A stretch of DNA of 64,000 nt from Panagrolaimus kolymaensis (Eukaryota; Nematoda; Chromadorea; Rhabditida; Panagrolaimidae): the NCBI GenBank assembly GCA_028622995.1, contig JAJQJQ010000020.1, forward strand, positions 3,844,001 through 3,908,000. Direction: 5' to 3'. The notes beneath the pieces were generated by a model. It did no database searches and had not been told where the DNA came from. It saw only the letters and a program-made list of their open reading frames with translations. Shown here piece by piece: positions 51,701 to 63,900 of this stretch; positions within the stretch are counted from its first letter, which is position 1; every line of letters begins with the position of its first letter. A program made the translations under genes and the position numbers.

Positions 51701-52588
51701 TTGGGTTTTAGAAACCCTCTTTCTTTATTTTTGTTTGTCATTTTTTCTTAACTTTTTAAAATTACTTTTGATGATGATTCAAAGTCTTAATTTCTTTAAA
51801 AAAAACACTATTTATTTACTTAGCGATTTTTTTATTGCTTTTTTAAAGAAAATTTAATATTTTTGATTATTTTTTTGTTCTTCTTTTATTATTCACGTGC
51901 AAAAAATTGCACCGCCGCCGCCATCGTATGTCTGCTTTTTTAGTTTAGTTTAAATGGGTTTCAAGCAAATACATATATATTTATTTATAAAGCTGATGAT
52001 TGATAACAGACGACAGACAGACTGGATGGATGGGGATGGAATCGAGAAAAAAATGATTTGATTTTTGTTATTTGTGTTAATTCCATGTTTGCTTCATTTT
52101 TCGTCGTCGTCTGTTTTTTTTTATTTCATAAAAAAAAAAATAGTCTTTTCGAATAATTTGATTTAATTTTTTTTAATTTGTTTGAAACTCAGGAAGAGGA
52201 GGTTTGTCAAATACATTTTATTATACCTTTTTAATGCGTGCTTTTTAGGTGCATTTTTTTAATTGTTGTAATATATTGCATTTTTTGCAAGGGATGAGAT
52301 TGATTTTTAGAGATGGCTAAAAAAAATTTGTTATTTTTGCGGTGATTTTTAAAAAATATTTTATTAAACTTCTATAATTTTATTACTGAGAGGAGACTTA
52401 TCGCGAAAATTTTATGTTTAATTTTTTATGTCTGTTTCGTGAATTTTTTTCATACATATTTTTGCTAATAAAATAAATCATAGCATCTTTACCCCAAAAA
52501 ATTTTCCATATTTTTTAATTCGTGTTTTTAAATATTTTCTGTATTTACTTATAAACAACTTTATAACCTATAAAAATATTTTTTTCAG
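42765..52588. other. 9.8-kb region without a recognisable gene
   Basis: AT-rich DNA with long T-rich stretches on the plus strand, especially 46.1-47.4 kb. One small perfect inverted repeat, ATATTCCCC/GGGGAATAT (43103-43111 with 43127-43135), lies in a slightly GC-richer patch. The open frames are low-complexity hydrophobic strings. The BTB-like gene starts directly after a TTTTTTCAG acceptor, so its 5' untranslated exon or leader-splice context lies here. Confidence 0.5.
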
Positions 52589-55335
52589 ATGTCTTCTTCA
52601 TCTCTGGTGTCTTTAGCATCAAGTAAACCCATAGAAAAAATAAGTTTTCGTTATGTTTGGCCCGTTCGAGTAGTTCAAAGACAATTAAATCATAATGAAG
52701 CAATAATATTACATATTTCACCCAAATTTGCAACCGTATTTGATCATGTCGCATTTCAATGGACTATTAAAATGCATGGTAGTGCCAGTCTCGTAAGTTT
52801 TTTTCTAAATCGATGGATTAAAATAATTAAATATATTATTATTGCATTTTTTTATGCATATCGCGACATACATATGTTCTCGATTGAACTGATGACGTAA
52901 AAAAAATAGTAATAATTTTCGATAACAAAAAAGATGGGAGATTAAAGTTGTTTTGTAAACCGAAAAAAAAAAGATTATGTAAATTCCTGGCGTTTGGAAA
53001 TTGAATTTTATTAAATTTATATCATTGCTCGAAAAATAAAAATCTTGTAATTTCGGGGTTTTTAATTTAAGAAACTATAAAGAAAAGATAAAAGCCTTTT
53101 ATATTTCGATTTTCTTTTCCAACAATTTTTATATTTGCAAAGAAAAATTTTATAAAGATCAGTTAAGCTTTTTCTATTTTGAAAATTGTTTACAAAAAAT
53201 AAATTGTGTGATAAAAATAAAGAAATTCACTTTAGCCCAAAAACTTTTTTTTTCACGTCTTTAAAAAAAAATTTAATCAGCTTTTGTGAAAAAGTCAATA
53301 TTTAAAAATAAACAAAATAAACTATTCAGACTTCGAAAGAATTTTTTTACTTTCACAAATAAGCAAGGTTTTATTTATTATTGACTCTTTTTTTATTTAC
53401 AAAGAAAAAAAGAGAGATTAAAATAAGCTAAAAAAATAAAATAAATGCGCAAATACTTGGAAAAAAATTTTTTTGGTTTCTCAACCATTTCATATATTTA
53501 AATTTAAAAAATGGGGGGAAATGTCTGACAAAACATAAAAAAAAATTAAAGAAAAATTTGCATAATTTTCTACTGAACCTCCTCAAAATTTATGCTTTTT
53601 TCATTCTAGGATTCTGATGAATCAGCAGATTTGGAAGATCCCGATTATATTGCCATAAGTTTATATAACGTTGATGGGCCAATATCAACTGTGGATGTAT
53701 ATGCCCATGTGGATATAACAGCACCAAAAGATTCTCCTCCAGTTTCCTCTTCTTTGCCTAATCCAAAAATGAGACCCCTTCATTTAACTCGTGGGAAAGA
53801 AACAGAAATATTAAATACAAATCGTGAAAAATTAACAAATCATATTAAAGAAAGAATAGGAAAAATTGTAAGATTATCGGTGGTACTTGAAATGGATGCA
53901 GCATTATTTAAAACTGATAAATATTTAAATGCTGTTTCCCCAACACCCGTTCATTCATTTTTAACTGCAAATTATCGAGCAAGAGTTCGAAGTAAAGTTT
54001 GGAGAAAGAAATCCAAAGTTGGTACAAGAAAGTAAGTTATTCTTTTTTTATTTTGAAAGTATATTTTAATTTTTAAAAAAACCATCAAAAATCAATATTT
54101 TTTTATTTTTTTATTACAAAACTTAGAGTTTTAAACAATAAAAAAATTAACATTTTTTAGACTTCGAAGCGCTGAAGCAAATAGTGAAAGATTTGATTTG
54201 GAAAAAGCTTTCAATATTGTCATGGATCGAGAAAGGAATCGATTGGATAGTAAAGGAGCTCAATCGGATTCAGATGATGGCGATAAAGATAATTCTTGTT
54301 GTTGCGAATCCTTCAAAAAATCACAACAACAACCGCAGCAAAATGGTTGCATTCCAAAAAATAGCAGCAATAATAAAAATCCAATGGTTAAAATTTCTGC
54401 CCCTCGCGATTCTGTAGTATCAATGCTTGAAAAGCCAGAACATTTATTTAAAAAATTATTAGTTGCTTGTTGTGATTCTTGCGAACGAAGGGCTTCAATA
54501 ATCCCAGGAAGTTCCAATGATGAATTAGATACGGAAGAAGAAAATAACACTGAAAATGAAAGTGATAATAATGATGAAGAGGATGAAGCTGAAAATGCTT
54601 TTGAATGTATGGAAGAAAATAAAGCTGAAATGCATGATGTAAGTTTTTCTTTTCTCGCGCCGAATCCACATCTCCTTTGAAAAAGTTTAATAATGATTCA
54701 TTTTGACTTCCCTTCTATAAAAACAAAAAATAATCTAACGAAGGCTGTTGTTAACTGTGTAATATTTTTTTAGACACTTGCAAATATGTATTTTAATAAA
54801 GTAGCCCTTCCACAAATGGAATATGTGGAAGATTTTGCAGATTTTTTAATTGATGCTGAATTAAATGATTTACCTGTATTAAAGCGAGCATGCGAAAGAT
54901 ATCTTTGTGGTGAATTAAATAGTGTAAGTAGAAAATCATAAAATTATTTCTTTTCAAATTTTTTGATTCATGGAATAATTTTTTTGTTTTTTTTAGAAAA
55001 AGGATTTACTTACTTCCCTGCTATTAGATTTATTATTTTTGGCTATGCTTTTTCAATTACCTGTTATGAAATCCATGACTTTAACAGAATTGAGTGAAAG
55101 ATTTGAGGAATTACGGGATATCGAAGAATTATTAAAGCATGAAGAATATCAGTGAGTTTTTAGTCCAGAAAATTCCAATAACAAAAAAATTGTTTACATA
55201 AAAAATATTTTTTTTAGAATATTGGATAAACGTGTTCGAAAAATGAGTGATCGATGTTTAAATGATTTAATAGATGAATGTAAGAAATTTCGTGAACAAC
55301 AAAAACGTGTTGAAATTATTAATTTACCACTTTAA
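52589..55335 (+). CDS. MATH/BTB-like (SPOP-type) protein, 508 aa
   Basis: Exons 52589-52792, 53610-54031, 54161-54638, 54774-54923, 54997-55151 and 55218-55335, in phase throughout. The N-terminal part (IEKISFRYVWPVRVVQ … AFQWTIKMHG … DYIAISLYNVDGP) resembles a MATH/TRAF fold. A long Ser/Asn/Gln- and acid-rich insert (about residues 250-370, DNNDEEDEAEN) is probably disordered. The C-terminal third matches the second half of a BTB domain and the 3-box/BACK helices: FADFLIDAELNDLPVLKRAC, ERYLCGELNS, LFLAMLFQLPVMKS. By family it would be a substrate adaptor for a CUL-3 ubiquitin ligase. The insert between MATH and BTB parts is longer than usual, and the first half of BTB is hard to see, so the assignment is moderate. 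The ATG sits immediately after an acceptor, suggesting trans-splicing or a 5' UTR intron. Confidence 0.65.
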
Positions 55336-56253
55336 TTATTATTTTATTTTTTTACTTTAAATTCAAAGAAAAAACTTTAGCAGCTGCAATAAGAAAGAAA
55401 AATAATACCAAATAAAAAAAGAGAGAAAGAAAGAAAAATGCTTGAATCAAGTTATGAATTTGTGAATTATGCAAATTTATTAAAACTAATTTGTTTTTTT
55501 ATTTTAAAAATTTATCTGTGTGTCTCTAGAAAATTATGTTCTTGTTACTTTTTTCATTTTTCCCCTAAGTTTATAAATATAAAAATTCCATATTTAAAAA
55601 AACTTTTTTGAAAAATATAAAGTCGTCCGATAACCTCAGCTAATGGTTTTCAACGAATATAAACATAAAAATATTACTTTTAAAAAAAGTTTTTGGAGAA
55701 AAGATACCACAGCTTCAGCAATTGTAAACATTCTTAATGGATCATTTTTTGATTTAGAGCCATTAATGATTTTTCGGATCTTCAAAAAAGTGATAAATCC
55801 GCTTATTTAAACCAAGATTTTGGAAGAAATCAAACAAGCAAGCTTTTAATATTATAATTATCTTGAAGCAAGTAATGAAAGAATAAATTTAACTTTTTTT
55901 TATAAATCCAAAATAAAAGGTATGTTAAAAAATTACCTATTTTTTTCTTTTCCTCTCCTTCGTCTTGAATTTTTAAGTTTGAAATAATATTTTTCTTTGC
56001 TTACTTTTTTATGTTCAAATTTTATTAAGCTTTAAAAAAAAGGTAATTTACAATAAAAAATATTAAATCGTTTAAGTATAAAAAAAATTTCTTTAATTTT
56101 TAAGAAAATATATGTATTATTAATAAAAGTTGTAAAGAACAAATATATTTCTGTGTAATTATTGATGGGCTTTTTTTTAATTTTCATTATTTTTTGAGGA
56201 TTATAGGCAGCAGGTGATTCTTTTTATGAGAAGAGGATGATGTTGTTGGTTGG
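55336..56253. other. Intergenic gap between convergent genes
   Basis: 3' flanks of the BTB-like gene (plus) and the small membrane protein gene (minus). AT-rich; no gene or repeat recognised. Confidence 0.5.
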
Positions 56254-56715
56254 TTATCGACGAGGTGAACAACATACAAATCGAAGAAGGGTGCAGAAGC
56301 AGCTGAGAAGAAAACTTAAAACGATGAAGGAAATGATGGCAAAAAGCCAGGGCTAAAAAAAATTAAAACATTTAATAATTCGTAATTTGTTATTTTTTTG
56401 AAGCATTTTTACAAAATGAAAAAATTGCTTTTTGAGTGTTTTAATAGTTTTAAAAGTTCAAAAAGCAAAAATGCATTTTTGTTAGGTAAATTTAGTATTT
56501 CTTTAAAAAAAAAATTTATTAAAAAATAATCAAACCTGTAAATGAAAATCACAATAATTTCCATTACAATTATAATAATGAAAATAATCTTCACGTTGGC
56601 AACGAACATCTCCACAAGAAGGTGAACTCCGCATATACCAAAAATCTGCTACAACTGATGGCAAAATGGTTGCAAAAAATGCAAATAATAAATTCACTGA
56701 TGTTGATGATGCCAT
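56254..56715 (-). CDS. Small cysteine-rich type I membrane protein, 92 aa
   Basis: Exons 56715-56536 and 56352-56254, joined in phase 0 across a 183-bp GT-AG intron. The first exon encodes a signal peptide (MASSTSVNLLFAFFATILPS, cleavage near VVA|DF) and a short ectodomain with four cysteines (SCGDVRC … YYNCNGNYC) ending FHLQ. The second continues PWLFAIISFIVLSFLLSCFC, a membrane span, and a short basic, cysteine-rich tail ending CCSPRR, a likely palmitoylation site. The layout resembles small shisa- or CX-type single-pass proteins of invertebrates, in which a tyrosine/cysteine-rich head sits directly before the span. That comparison is by layout only; the family is not identified. Confidence 0.65.
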
Positions 56716-58583
56716 TTTCTTAAAGTTTTTCTATTTGTTTTTTTTTGACAAAAAAAGTTTAAAAGTTTTAAAGGCAAGAGGTTTGAGAAAATGGGACCTG
56801 AAATAAGTTTCGAAATTTATTAATGATGAAAATCGAAATGAAAAAAATACACAAAAAAAAACTCGCAAAGCACTTAAATTTTTAAAACAAAAATGAAAGT
56901 CTCTCCATGAAATTAATAACTCTCTTATTTTGTTTTGAAATAATACGGTAAATTTTCATTCTAAAACGAAAAAACTTTGTTCAATCATAAAGCCAGCTAT
57001 TTTTTGTTAAATCAATAAAACATTAAAGATTTTTCGCTACAAAATCAGCTAACTAACTTACTTACTCTGATTTTTATTATCTATTTTTAAGTTAAATGGA
57101 TGTCAACAATGTCTACCTACTAACTTAAAACAAAAAAAAAGTGCCGAAGTGATGAAAGCAAAAACTAATTTTTTTAAAAATCAATAAAATAAATAAAAGC
57201 AAAAAAGAAAAGAAAAATTGATTCCCATTAAATTTGTGGCACTTTTTATTTGAAAAAAAAAAGAAAATTGATGATGGATTAAAAAAAGAGCAACAACAAC
57301 GTCTCTAACAAAGACAAAAAAACATATGTGCTTTTTTTTTGCTTTTTGATTTTGGGATTTGGTTATTTTTTGCACTCTGTTTCGCCTTTATTATTAATAC
57401 TATTAATTATTGACAACAACACATTTTTTTGGTTCCTGGCAAAAATTTTATGATTAAGGAATAATGGAAAAAATAAAAAAGCAATTATTCAATTATTATC
57501 TATTTTTTAGTTAAGTAAAATATAATTGATTGGACTAATTGCTTGCTTCTTGCAAACACTACCAATCTTTGAGGATTTTATGATAAACTTTTTTTGATTG
57601 ATTAGAAATTCGAATGAATTTTTTGGAGTCAAAACTAACCAACAACGAAAAAAAGAAGATGGTGGTCTCATGTTTTAAGAAAAGCTCAAAAAGATAAATA
57701 AAAGGGTTTCTCATATTTTTGCAGTTTTATTATTGAAGGGTTGTTTCTTTCTTCGGATTTTCTGCAACAAAAAAAAAACCTTGGATAAAAAATTGAGTAA
57801 TTTTAAAGAATTATAAATATACAAAAAATTTCATTTTCTTTCTTCGCCGATGATTTTAGAAATGAGCGAAATAATTTAGAAAAAAAAGAGTAAAAATAAA
57901 ACAAAAATCATAAATTTTGGCTTCGATTTTCAAGCACGATTTTTTTTTGGAAGCAGAATGATGAGAATATGACATTGAAGATAAGATACGCTGGAAGAGT
58001 ACAAAACTCTTTTTTTAAATGAAAGTTTGGTTTTATTTTGAGCAGTCACAAAAAATACAGTTAATTGAAAAAATAAATCAAAAATTTCAAAACAAATTTA
58101 CAAAAAAAAATCTTATAAAACAGACGACGTCGACAAAGTTAAGAGTCATATAAAAACGCTTTCGTCAAACCAAACAAAAAAATGTAAATGATTGAAACGA
58201 TCAAAACTAAAATTTGGGGAGTTTTTAACGTTAAAACATTTCACAAAAAAAACTTGTTTTGGAATCGATTCGATTTAAAATAAAAAAAATAATTATAGTT
58301 TTTGATACGATTTGATATTTTTTTTATTGTTTTTTAGTACTTCTGCCTATCTGTGTTGTTACTTTGTTTTTTAAAACTATTTCCAAGGGTCGATAAAAAA
58401 AAGTTTGAAAATAAAATAAATTACTTGTAAGATGGAAACGCCCAAAAAAATAATAAGAAATTACAAACATTAGATTTTCCAAGAATTTAAACTACCATAA
58501 AAAAAAGTTGTTATAATTCGAAAATCGAAAAAATGATGACAAGTTACAGCAACGGAGTAAATATTTTTAATTTTCTTTCCATG
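56716..58583. other. AT-rich gap, no gene seen
   Basis: Homopolymer-rich DNA between the small membrane protein gene and the foldback element. No supported feature. Confidence 0.6.
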
Positions 58584-58591
58584 ACTCTTTG

Positions 58592-59554
58592 CAACCCTGT
58601 AAGACAACCGTCATTTTCGACGGTTGCCACCGTCTCTTGACGGTTTTGACCGACAAAAATTTTTTTCCAAAAATTCTATATTACTGATAAGTAAGCTAAG
58701 GAGATTATTGCTGCTCTATTTTTTATAGTTGAAACCTATTTTAGAGCGTGACGGTCCACACCGTCAACTGACGGTCTCCACCGTCAGTTGACGGTGGCGA
58801 CCATCAGGTCTTATTTTATATTAAAATCCATTATTTTAATTACCAAAAATCGCCTAAAATATGAAGAAAACGTTTAGGAATCAATTCCACCCTTTTAGTT
58901 TTGCTAATTCTTGCATTCTGTTTTTTTGAAGGTATCAAAGTAGCAGACGATAGACAAAAACATTGAAAATTTTTCAAATATGAAATTTTTACGTAAGCTC
59001 ATTATTTCTATACGTAATTTGGGTCGTAGAATCCGAATTTGGCGTCTACGGATCCATTTTACCTGCTAATTTTTGAGTTATGAATTTTCGAAATATGCAA
59101 ATTTTCATACCGCTAAAACATTGTTTTTAGCAGGTAAAATGGATCCGTAGACGCCAAATTCGGATTCTACGACCCAAATTACGTATAGAAATAATGAGCT
59201 TACGTAAAAATTTCATATTTGAAAAATTTTCAATGTTTTTGTCTATCGTCTGCTACTTTGATACCTTCAAAAAAACAGAATGCAAGAATTAGCAAAACTA
59301 AAAGGGTGGAATTGATTCCTAAACGTTTTCTTCATATTTTTGGTAATTAAAATAATGGATTTTAATGTAAAATAAGACCTGATGGTCGCCACCGTCACGC
59401 TCTAAAATAGGTTTCAACTATAAAAAATAGAGCAGCAATAATCTCCTTAGCTTAATTATCAGTAATATAGAATTTTTGGAAAAAAATTTTTGACCGTCAA
59501 AACCGTCAAGAGGCGGTGGCAACCGTCGAAAATGACGGTTGTCTTACAGGGTTG
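58592..59554. mobile_element. 963-bp foldback element, hAT-like, with ACCGTC/GACGGT palindromes
   Basis: A near-complete inverted repeat: the left arm 58592-59069 mirrors the right arm 59127-59554 around a 57-base loop. The ends read CAACCCTGTAAGACAACCGT and its reverse complement. Flanks ACTCTTTG (58584-58591) and ACTCTTCG (59555-59562) are an 8-bp duplication with one mismatch, as for hAT insertions. Both outer arms hold clusters of GACGGT/ACCGTC. The left arm is about 50 bases longer because of extra copies near 58752-58800. No ORF. Arms this similar suggest recent insertion or ongoing arm homogenisation. Confidence 0.88.
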
Positions 59555-59562
59555 ACTCTTCG

Positions 59563-60877
59563 TAATAAAGTTTTTCAATGAAAAAAACTTAATAAAAAAC
59601 CCAAAAAATGTTTTAATTGTGGAACTAAAAAAAGACAGAAAGTGTAAAAAACACACAGCAAAAATCATCACCCATGTTTTTTGCTTATTCTTCTGTTACT
59701 TTTCATAAAATTAAAAATAATATTTACTACCAAGAAGAAAAAAAACTAACAACATCCAAACAAATGAGAGAAGAAGAAAAAAAGGCATTAGCCCAACCTT
59801 TAATTATGTATGTAAAAAACAACAGCAAACAGCTGTCGTCGTCGATGAGTAGTCAATTTTTTTATATTTGCCTCATGGCCCTATTGATTTTGATTTGTCT
59901 CTTCTTTCTCTATTTTTTCATTTTTTTTTCAAAGATCTGCTTTATTTGTTGATGGAAAAAAGAAAATAAAATTGAAAAGTGTGAGTAATAATAAAGATGC
60001 AAAAACATTTGGTTGTTGGGTGCCGCCGAATGAATGTTTGAAGAAAAAACAAAAAACTAAATTTTTTATATCGAAACAAAGGTGAAGAAAAAAATATTAT
60101 TAAAAATTTTAAAAGGAAATCAAAAGTTGGATTTTTGAATAATAATTAACAAATTCGTTTATAAATAAAAAATTTTAAAAAATCAAAAAAGTTTTAGAAG
60201 GAAATCGATCGAAGTGAAAATAATAGTGAAACAGAAATGGTGAGCTTTAAAAAAGAATAAAAAGTGACGTGTTTTTTTTTCTTCAATCAAAACCTTTCAC
60301 TAAAAATACATACTTTTATTTTTGATATGATTGCTGGATGCCATTCTTCTTTTTTATCCAATGGAATTTTAAAGGTTTTATTTAAAAAGAAATGTGTTTT
60401 GATTGTTCGAAGCTTCCGGCAATAATGTGATGGATGATCAAAGACGAGAGATAAAAAAATGGTTCATAACTCAAATTTTAATGGAAATATTTTGTAATCT
60501 TGAATTCAAGTTTTAAAAGATTTATTTGCAATGCTTTGAAAATCATCCTACGACTCGAAAAATTCCTACCGGTACTCTTTTTTGTTTTTTTAATTGTTCG
60601 GTAATTATCGTTTGTTAATATTTCAATTACTGTTAATAAAAGTTTGCTTCGCTATAATATGAAAATTTGAACACAAAATGGAAGAAATGAATGTAAAGGA
60701 AAGACCTTATACTGTGAATAATCAAAGACGAAGTTGAACTTTAACAAAAAACCATTTACTTGACAAAAACAAAACAAAAAATGACAACATAAAAAAACAA
60801 TAAACAAAAAATTTAAAAAACATTATATAGTATAAACAACAGCTCCATCATAAATCGGTAAATATTTGATGCAATTC
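59563..60877. other. Gap with one doubtful small ORF
   Basis: AT-rich. A plus-strand ORF at 59674-59952 (92 codons, ATG start) has a polar half (MREEEKKALAQPLIMYVKNN) and one hydrophobic span before the stop. It could be a small membrane protein, but it has no family signature or splice context and the hydrophobic part is made of T tracts. Confidence 0.35.
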
Positions 60878-63003
60878 TCAATCATCGATGGTCTCTTTCA
60901 AAACACCAGGATCATCAGAAGGAGGTAAAGTTGTATTGTTAAAGACACTAAAGTTGAGTTTATCAGTTTGATTCATTTCAGAAGTTTCCAAGCTTGATAC
61001 ATCAGAAAAGTTTTCAATAATCAGAGTGGCATTGATGTTTGAGGAGGCATTAAGACGTTCACTTCTTCTTCTTTTTGGAGTTGAGTCACATGGAAAAACA
61101 GAAAATCTTTCAACCTGCTTTGATTCATTCGTATTTGAGTAACAGCTTAAACGTTTCATTTCTTGTGGTGTAAAAGCATGAGAATCATTTGATGAGGAAA
61201 ATGAAGATGGTGACAATTCTGGAAGGAAGACACTTCGATTGGTGCTTGAAATTGTCGCCATAGTTGAATCAGGTGAAAGATAATCAGGGAGAAATTTTGA
61301 TTTATTCAATTGCCCATTAACAGAAGAGCGCCATGAAGGAGTTATCGTAGCATTGAGAGAATCATCAGCGACTTCAGCTAAAAGTTTCGAATTAGTTATA
61401 CTTGATGTTGTAACATTGAATGAAACATTTCTTCGAGGAGGAGTCACAAGATCAATTATTGAATCATCTTTTAGTTCAACAAAAGTCTTCGATCGAATAC
61501 TGCTACCAATGAAAGATTGACTTCTTCGAGGAGTTTGAATTTCCATTGCAGAGCCATCAGATATTTGTGTAAGCGAAATCGGATCAGTAACACTTGAATC
61601 GGTGGTATTAACCAGTGGATGAAGAGTTTCAGTCATAGAACAATCAGATAGTGGGGCAAGCAACTTTGCATGGGCGATGCCAGAGTAAGAATAATCCAAC
61701 GATTGACTTTGAACAGAATCATCGAGTACCTTCAGACCAATAGCATTTGAATTCACAGCAGTTCGACTTCTTTGAGGAGTTGAAATAATTTGAACATCAG
61801 AATCGTTCAATGCTTCAGCACCCAAGTTTGGACCGTATTAGTGATATTCAAACGAACACCATTTCCACTTCGATGAGTTGCCATTTTGAGCCAGTATCAA
61901 TAGGTTAGTCTTCTATGGTATTAATGCTGATTGTTCGACTTCTTTTTGGATTCTTTGAAATAATAACCATTTGAGGAGACACCATCTTGTTGCTAGTAAT
62001 TTGAGTACGTTTGGCATTTTTTCGTCGGCGTTTTCTTGGAACTGGATCATTTGAACTATCAGCAGACGCATTACTACCATTGTTATTCTTTCTTTGACGT
62101 TTTCTGGTAGGCTTACGAGCTGCTTTTTCACATTGGAATTCAAGTACAATTTCATAAATTTTCTCAATGGCGGCGGTTACATACATCACCTTCGGATTTT
62201 GCTAAAAAGAAAGTAGCAATAATTTAAATAGTAAAAATGTAAAGACATCTTTGACAACTTTAAACATTTATGAATCAAAGTAAAACAACAAAACTAACCT
62301 TTCGTGACTCTAATATAACCGGTTGAATAAATATTAACCGTAGATTCAGGTTCAGTCATCAACCAATTAACAAAGCAATATCTTTCACGGTCATCATAAG
62401 AAGATTCTTTGTGATATTTCTATGCAAGCTAAAAAAATATAAAGCATCAAACCAAGATTCATAAAATAACCATTTTTAAACAAACAAAAAAATGGAAAAA
62501 TCAAGCAAACCTTTTGATGATTGAGGCTAAAACCAAACTTGACACCACAACTGACATTTTTTTATGCTAAAATCTGGTGATTGAGTTGTACGTTCCATAA
62601 CTCGGTTAACTTCAAGATTCACTAAATCAGCAGCACGTCGAGAATCAGCTTCACTAAAAAACGATCAATTCAGTAACGAAAAAATGAACAAGAAAAGAGT
62701 AAAAAGATGCAAACCTTTTGTTTCCCATAATACGAATATAGCCTTTTCAACAAAACTCTGCAGTACACTGAGGATCCAATAGTCGTTTTTTGCTCTACCA
62801 TTATTGGCAAAAGAAAAGCTCGATGGAAATGAACAAAGTTTTCTAATATCAATATTGAATGGAAATGTAAAATCAGAAACAACATTGTTGATTTGAAATT
62901 CGATATCTTCTGGTAATGATGAATGTTGTTGTTGTGACTGTGGAACAATAAAATGATAAAAAAAAATTGATGAAGAAACGTGCAAGCCACAATAGTAATC
63001 CAT
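60878..63003 (-). pseudogene. Decayed TBP-like factor (TLF/TBPL1-type) with a Ser/Thr-rich tail
   Basis: Segments 63003-62714, 62653-62511, 62428-62299 and 62201-60878. TBP-fold marks occur in order: FQINNVVSDF and IDIRKLC (repeat 1), GYIRIMGNKSEADSRRAADL, DFSIK leading into repeat 2, SSYDDRERYCFVNWL, TEPESTVNIYSTGYIRVT, then VTAAIEKIYEIVLEF. Spacing agrees with TBPL1, including P-x-x-T-A to Gly and YSTGYIRVT against FSTGSITVT. The frame is broken repeatedly: a shift within 62770-62830, TGA at 62748-62746, a seven-A run (62563-62557) one base too long, TAG at 62422-62420, a phase slip into 62201, a stop at about 61907, and a shift before 61825. The tail has a basic NLS-like block (KRRRKNAKR), then 315 open codons of Ser/Thr-rich repeats. 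A functional TLF would bind TFIIA and direct TATA-less promoters. Confidence 0.7.
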
Positions 63004-63248
63004 CCTTGATGGGAAGATTTTTCCCGCCAAAATTTATGTTTTGACTCTTTTGCCGAAAACGTTTGTTTCAAATTTTTTTTGATCAAACGTTTTTCTGCCA
63101 TTTTTTAGAATCAAACAGAAGAAGCAAAAAATTTTGCATAATTTATTTTTATTTTTGCAATCATTAGAAGCATGATTCAATTTTATTCAAATTTCAATAT
63201 GTTCAAAGCTCAAATGTTCCTTCAAGTGCTGGTGGCTTTGTTTCAATT

Positions 63249-63900
63249 ATGTTTTGGATGTTTTTTTGCTTCAATCAACGACAAATGCTGTTGGATCAAT
63301 GCTGTTTAATTGCTAAAAAGTTTTCTCTTTCTTTTTTTTTCCTTTGGTCAACCACTGAAGAGCTCGGGCCAAAGGAGGTTTATCTAAAAAGTTTTCATGT
63401 TGTTTGTATTACTAATATGTCAAGTTATCTGGTTAACGAGCGAAATAACTTGTCGGCCATTCCTTAGGCAATATTATTTATGTACCTATAATGCTTCTTT
63501 AGTTTTAAGTTTTACAAGTTCACATGATGGCAAATATCCTGCACTTCAAATGCTTTTACCACATAAAATTCAATGGTTTCTACGATATCTTCAAACAATC
63601 ATAATGCTTTATCGAATGTTTTTTTCACATGAATTGGATGTTTTTCAATGATTATCAACGTGATTTTTATTTGGTGATTGCTTTTATGTTTTACTCCTCC
63701 GCTACCCACTGACGATCCCGGGCCGAGGAGGATTTATGTTTTTACTTATTTTGTTTTTGCTCTAATGCTTTGCATTATTGCTTTCAATATTAACTTGCTA
63801 TATGGTTTACGGGTGAAATAGCTTGTTATTAGTTATCATAGTTTGAGAGATGTTCGTGTTTTATTTTTATGTTTCAGGTGTTTTAGGATATCAAATGAAG
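63249..63900 (+). repeat. Two diverged copies of a ~353-bp repeat, possibly coding
   Basis: Copy 1 and copy 2 align at an offset of about 353: WMFF…QR (63253 region) with NWMFFNDYQRD (63635 region), STTEELGPKEVY with LPTDDPGPRRIY, and ggttaacgagcgaaata with ggtttacgggtgaaata. The conservation of TxDDxGPxxIY between copies favours coding descent. At the same place each copy can form a hairpin (63341-63347 with 63369-63375; 63694-63699 with 63725-63730). No start, splice pattern or family recognised. The right copy runs to the window end. Confidence 0.45.

Noticed and set aside
54260..54669. Minus-strand and alternate-frame ORFs inside the BTB-like gene.
   Set aside because: Shadows of exon 3, whose own frame has consistent splice phases and the acidic insert.
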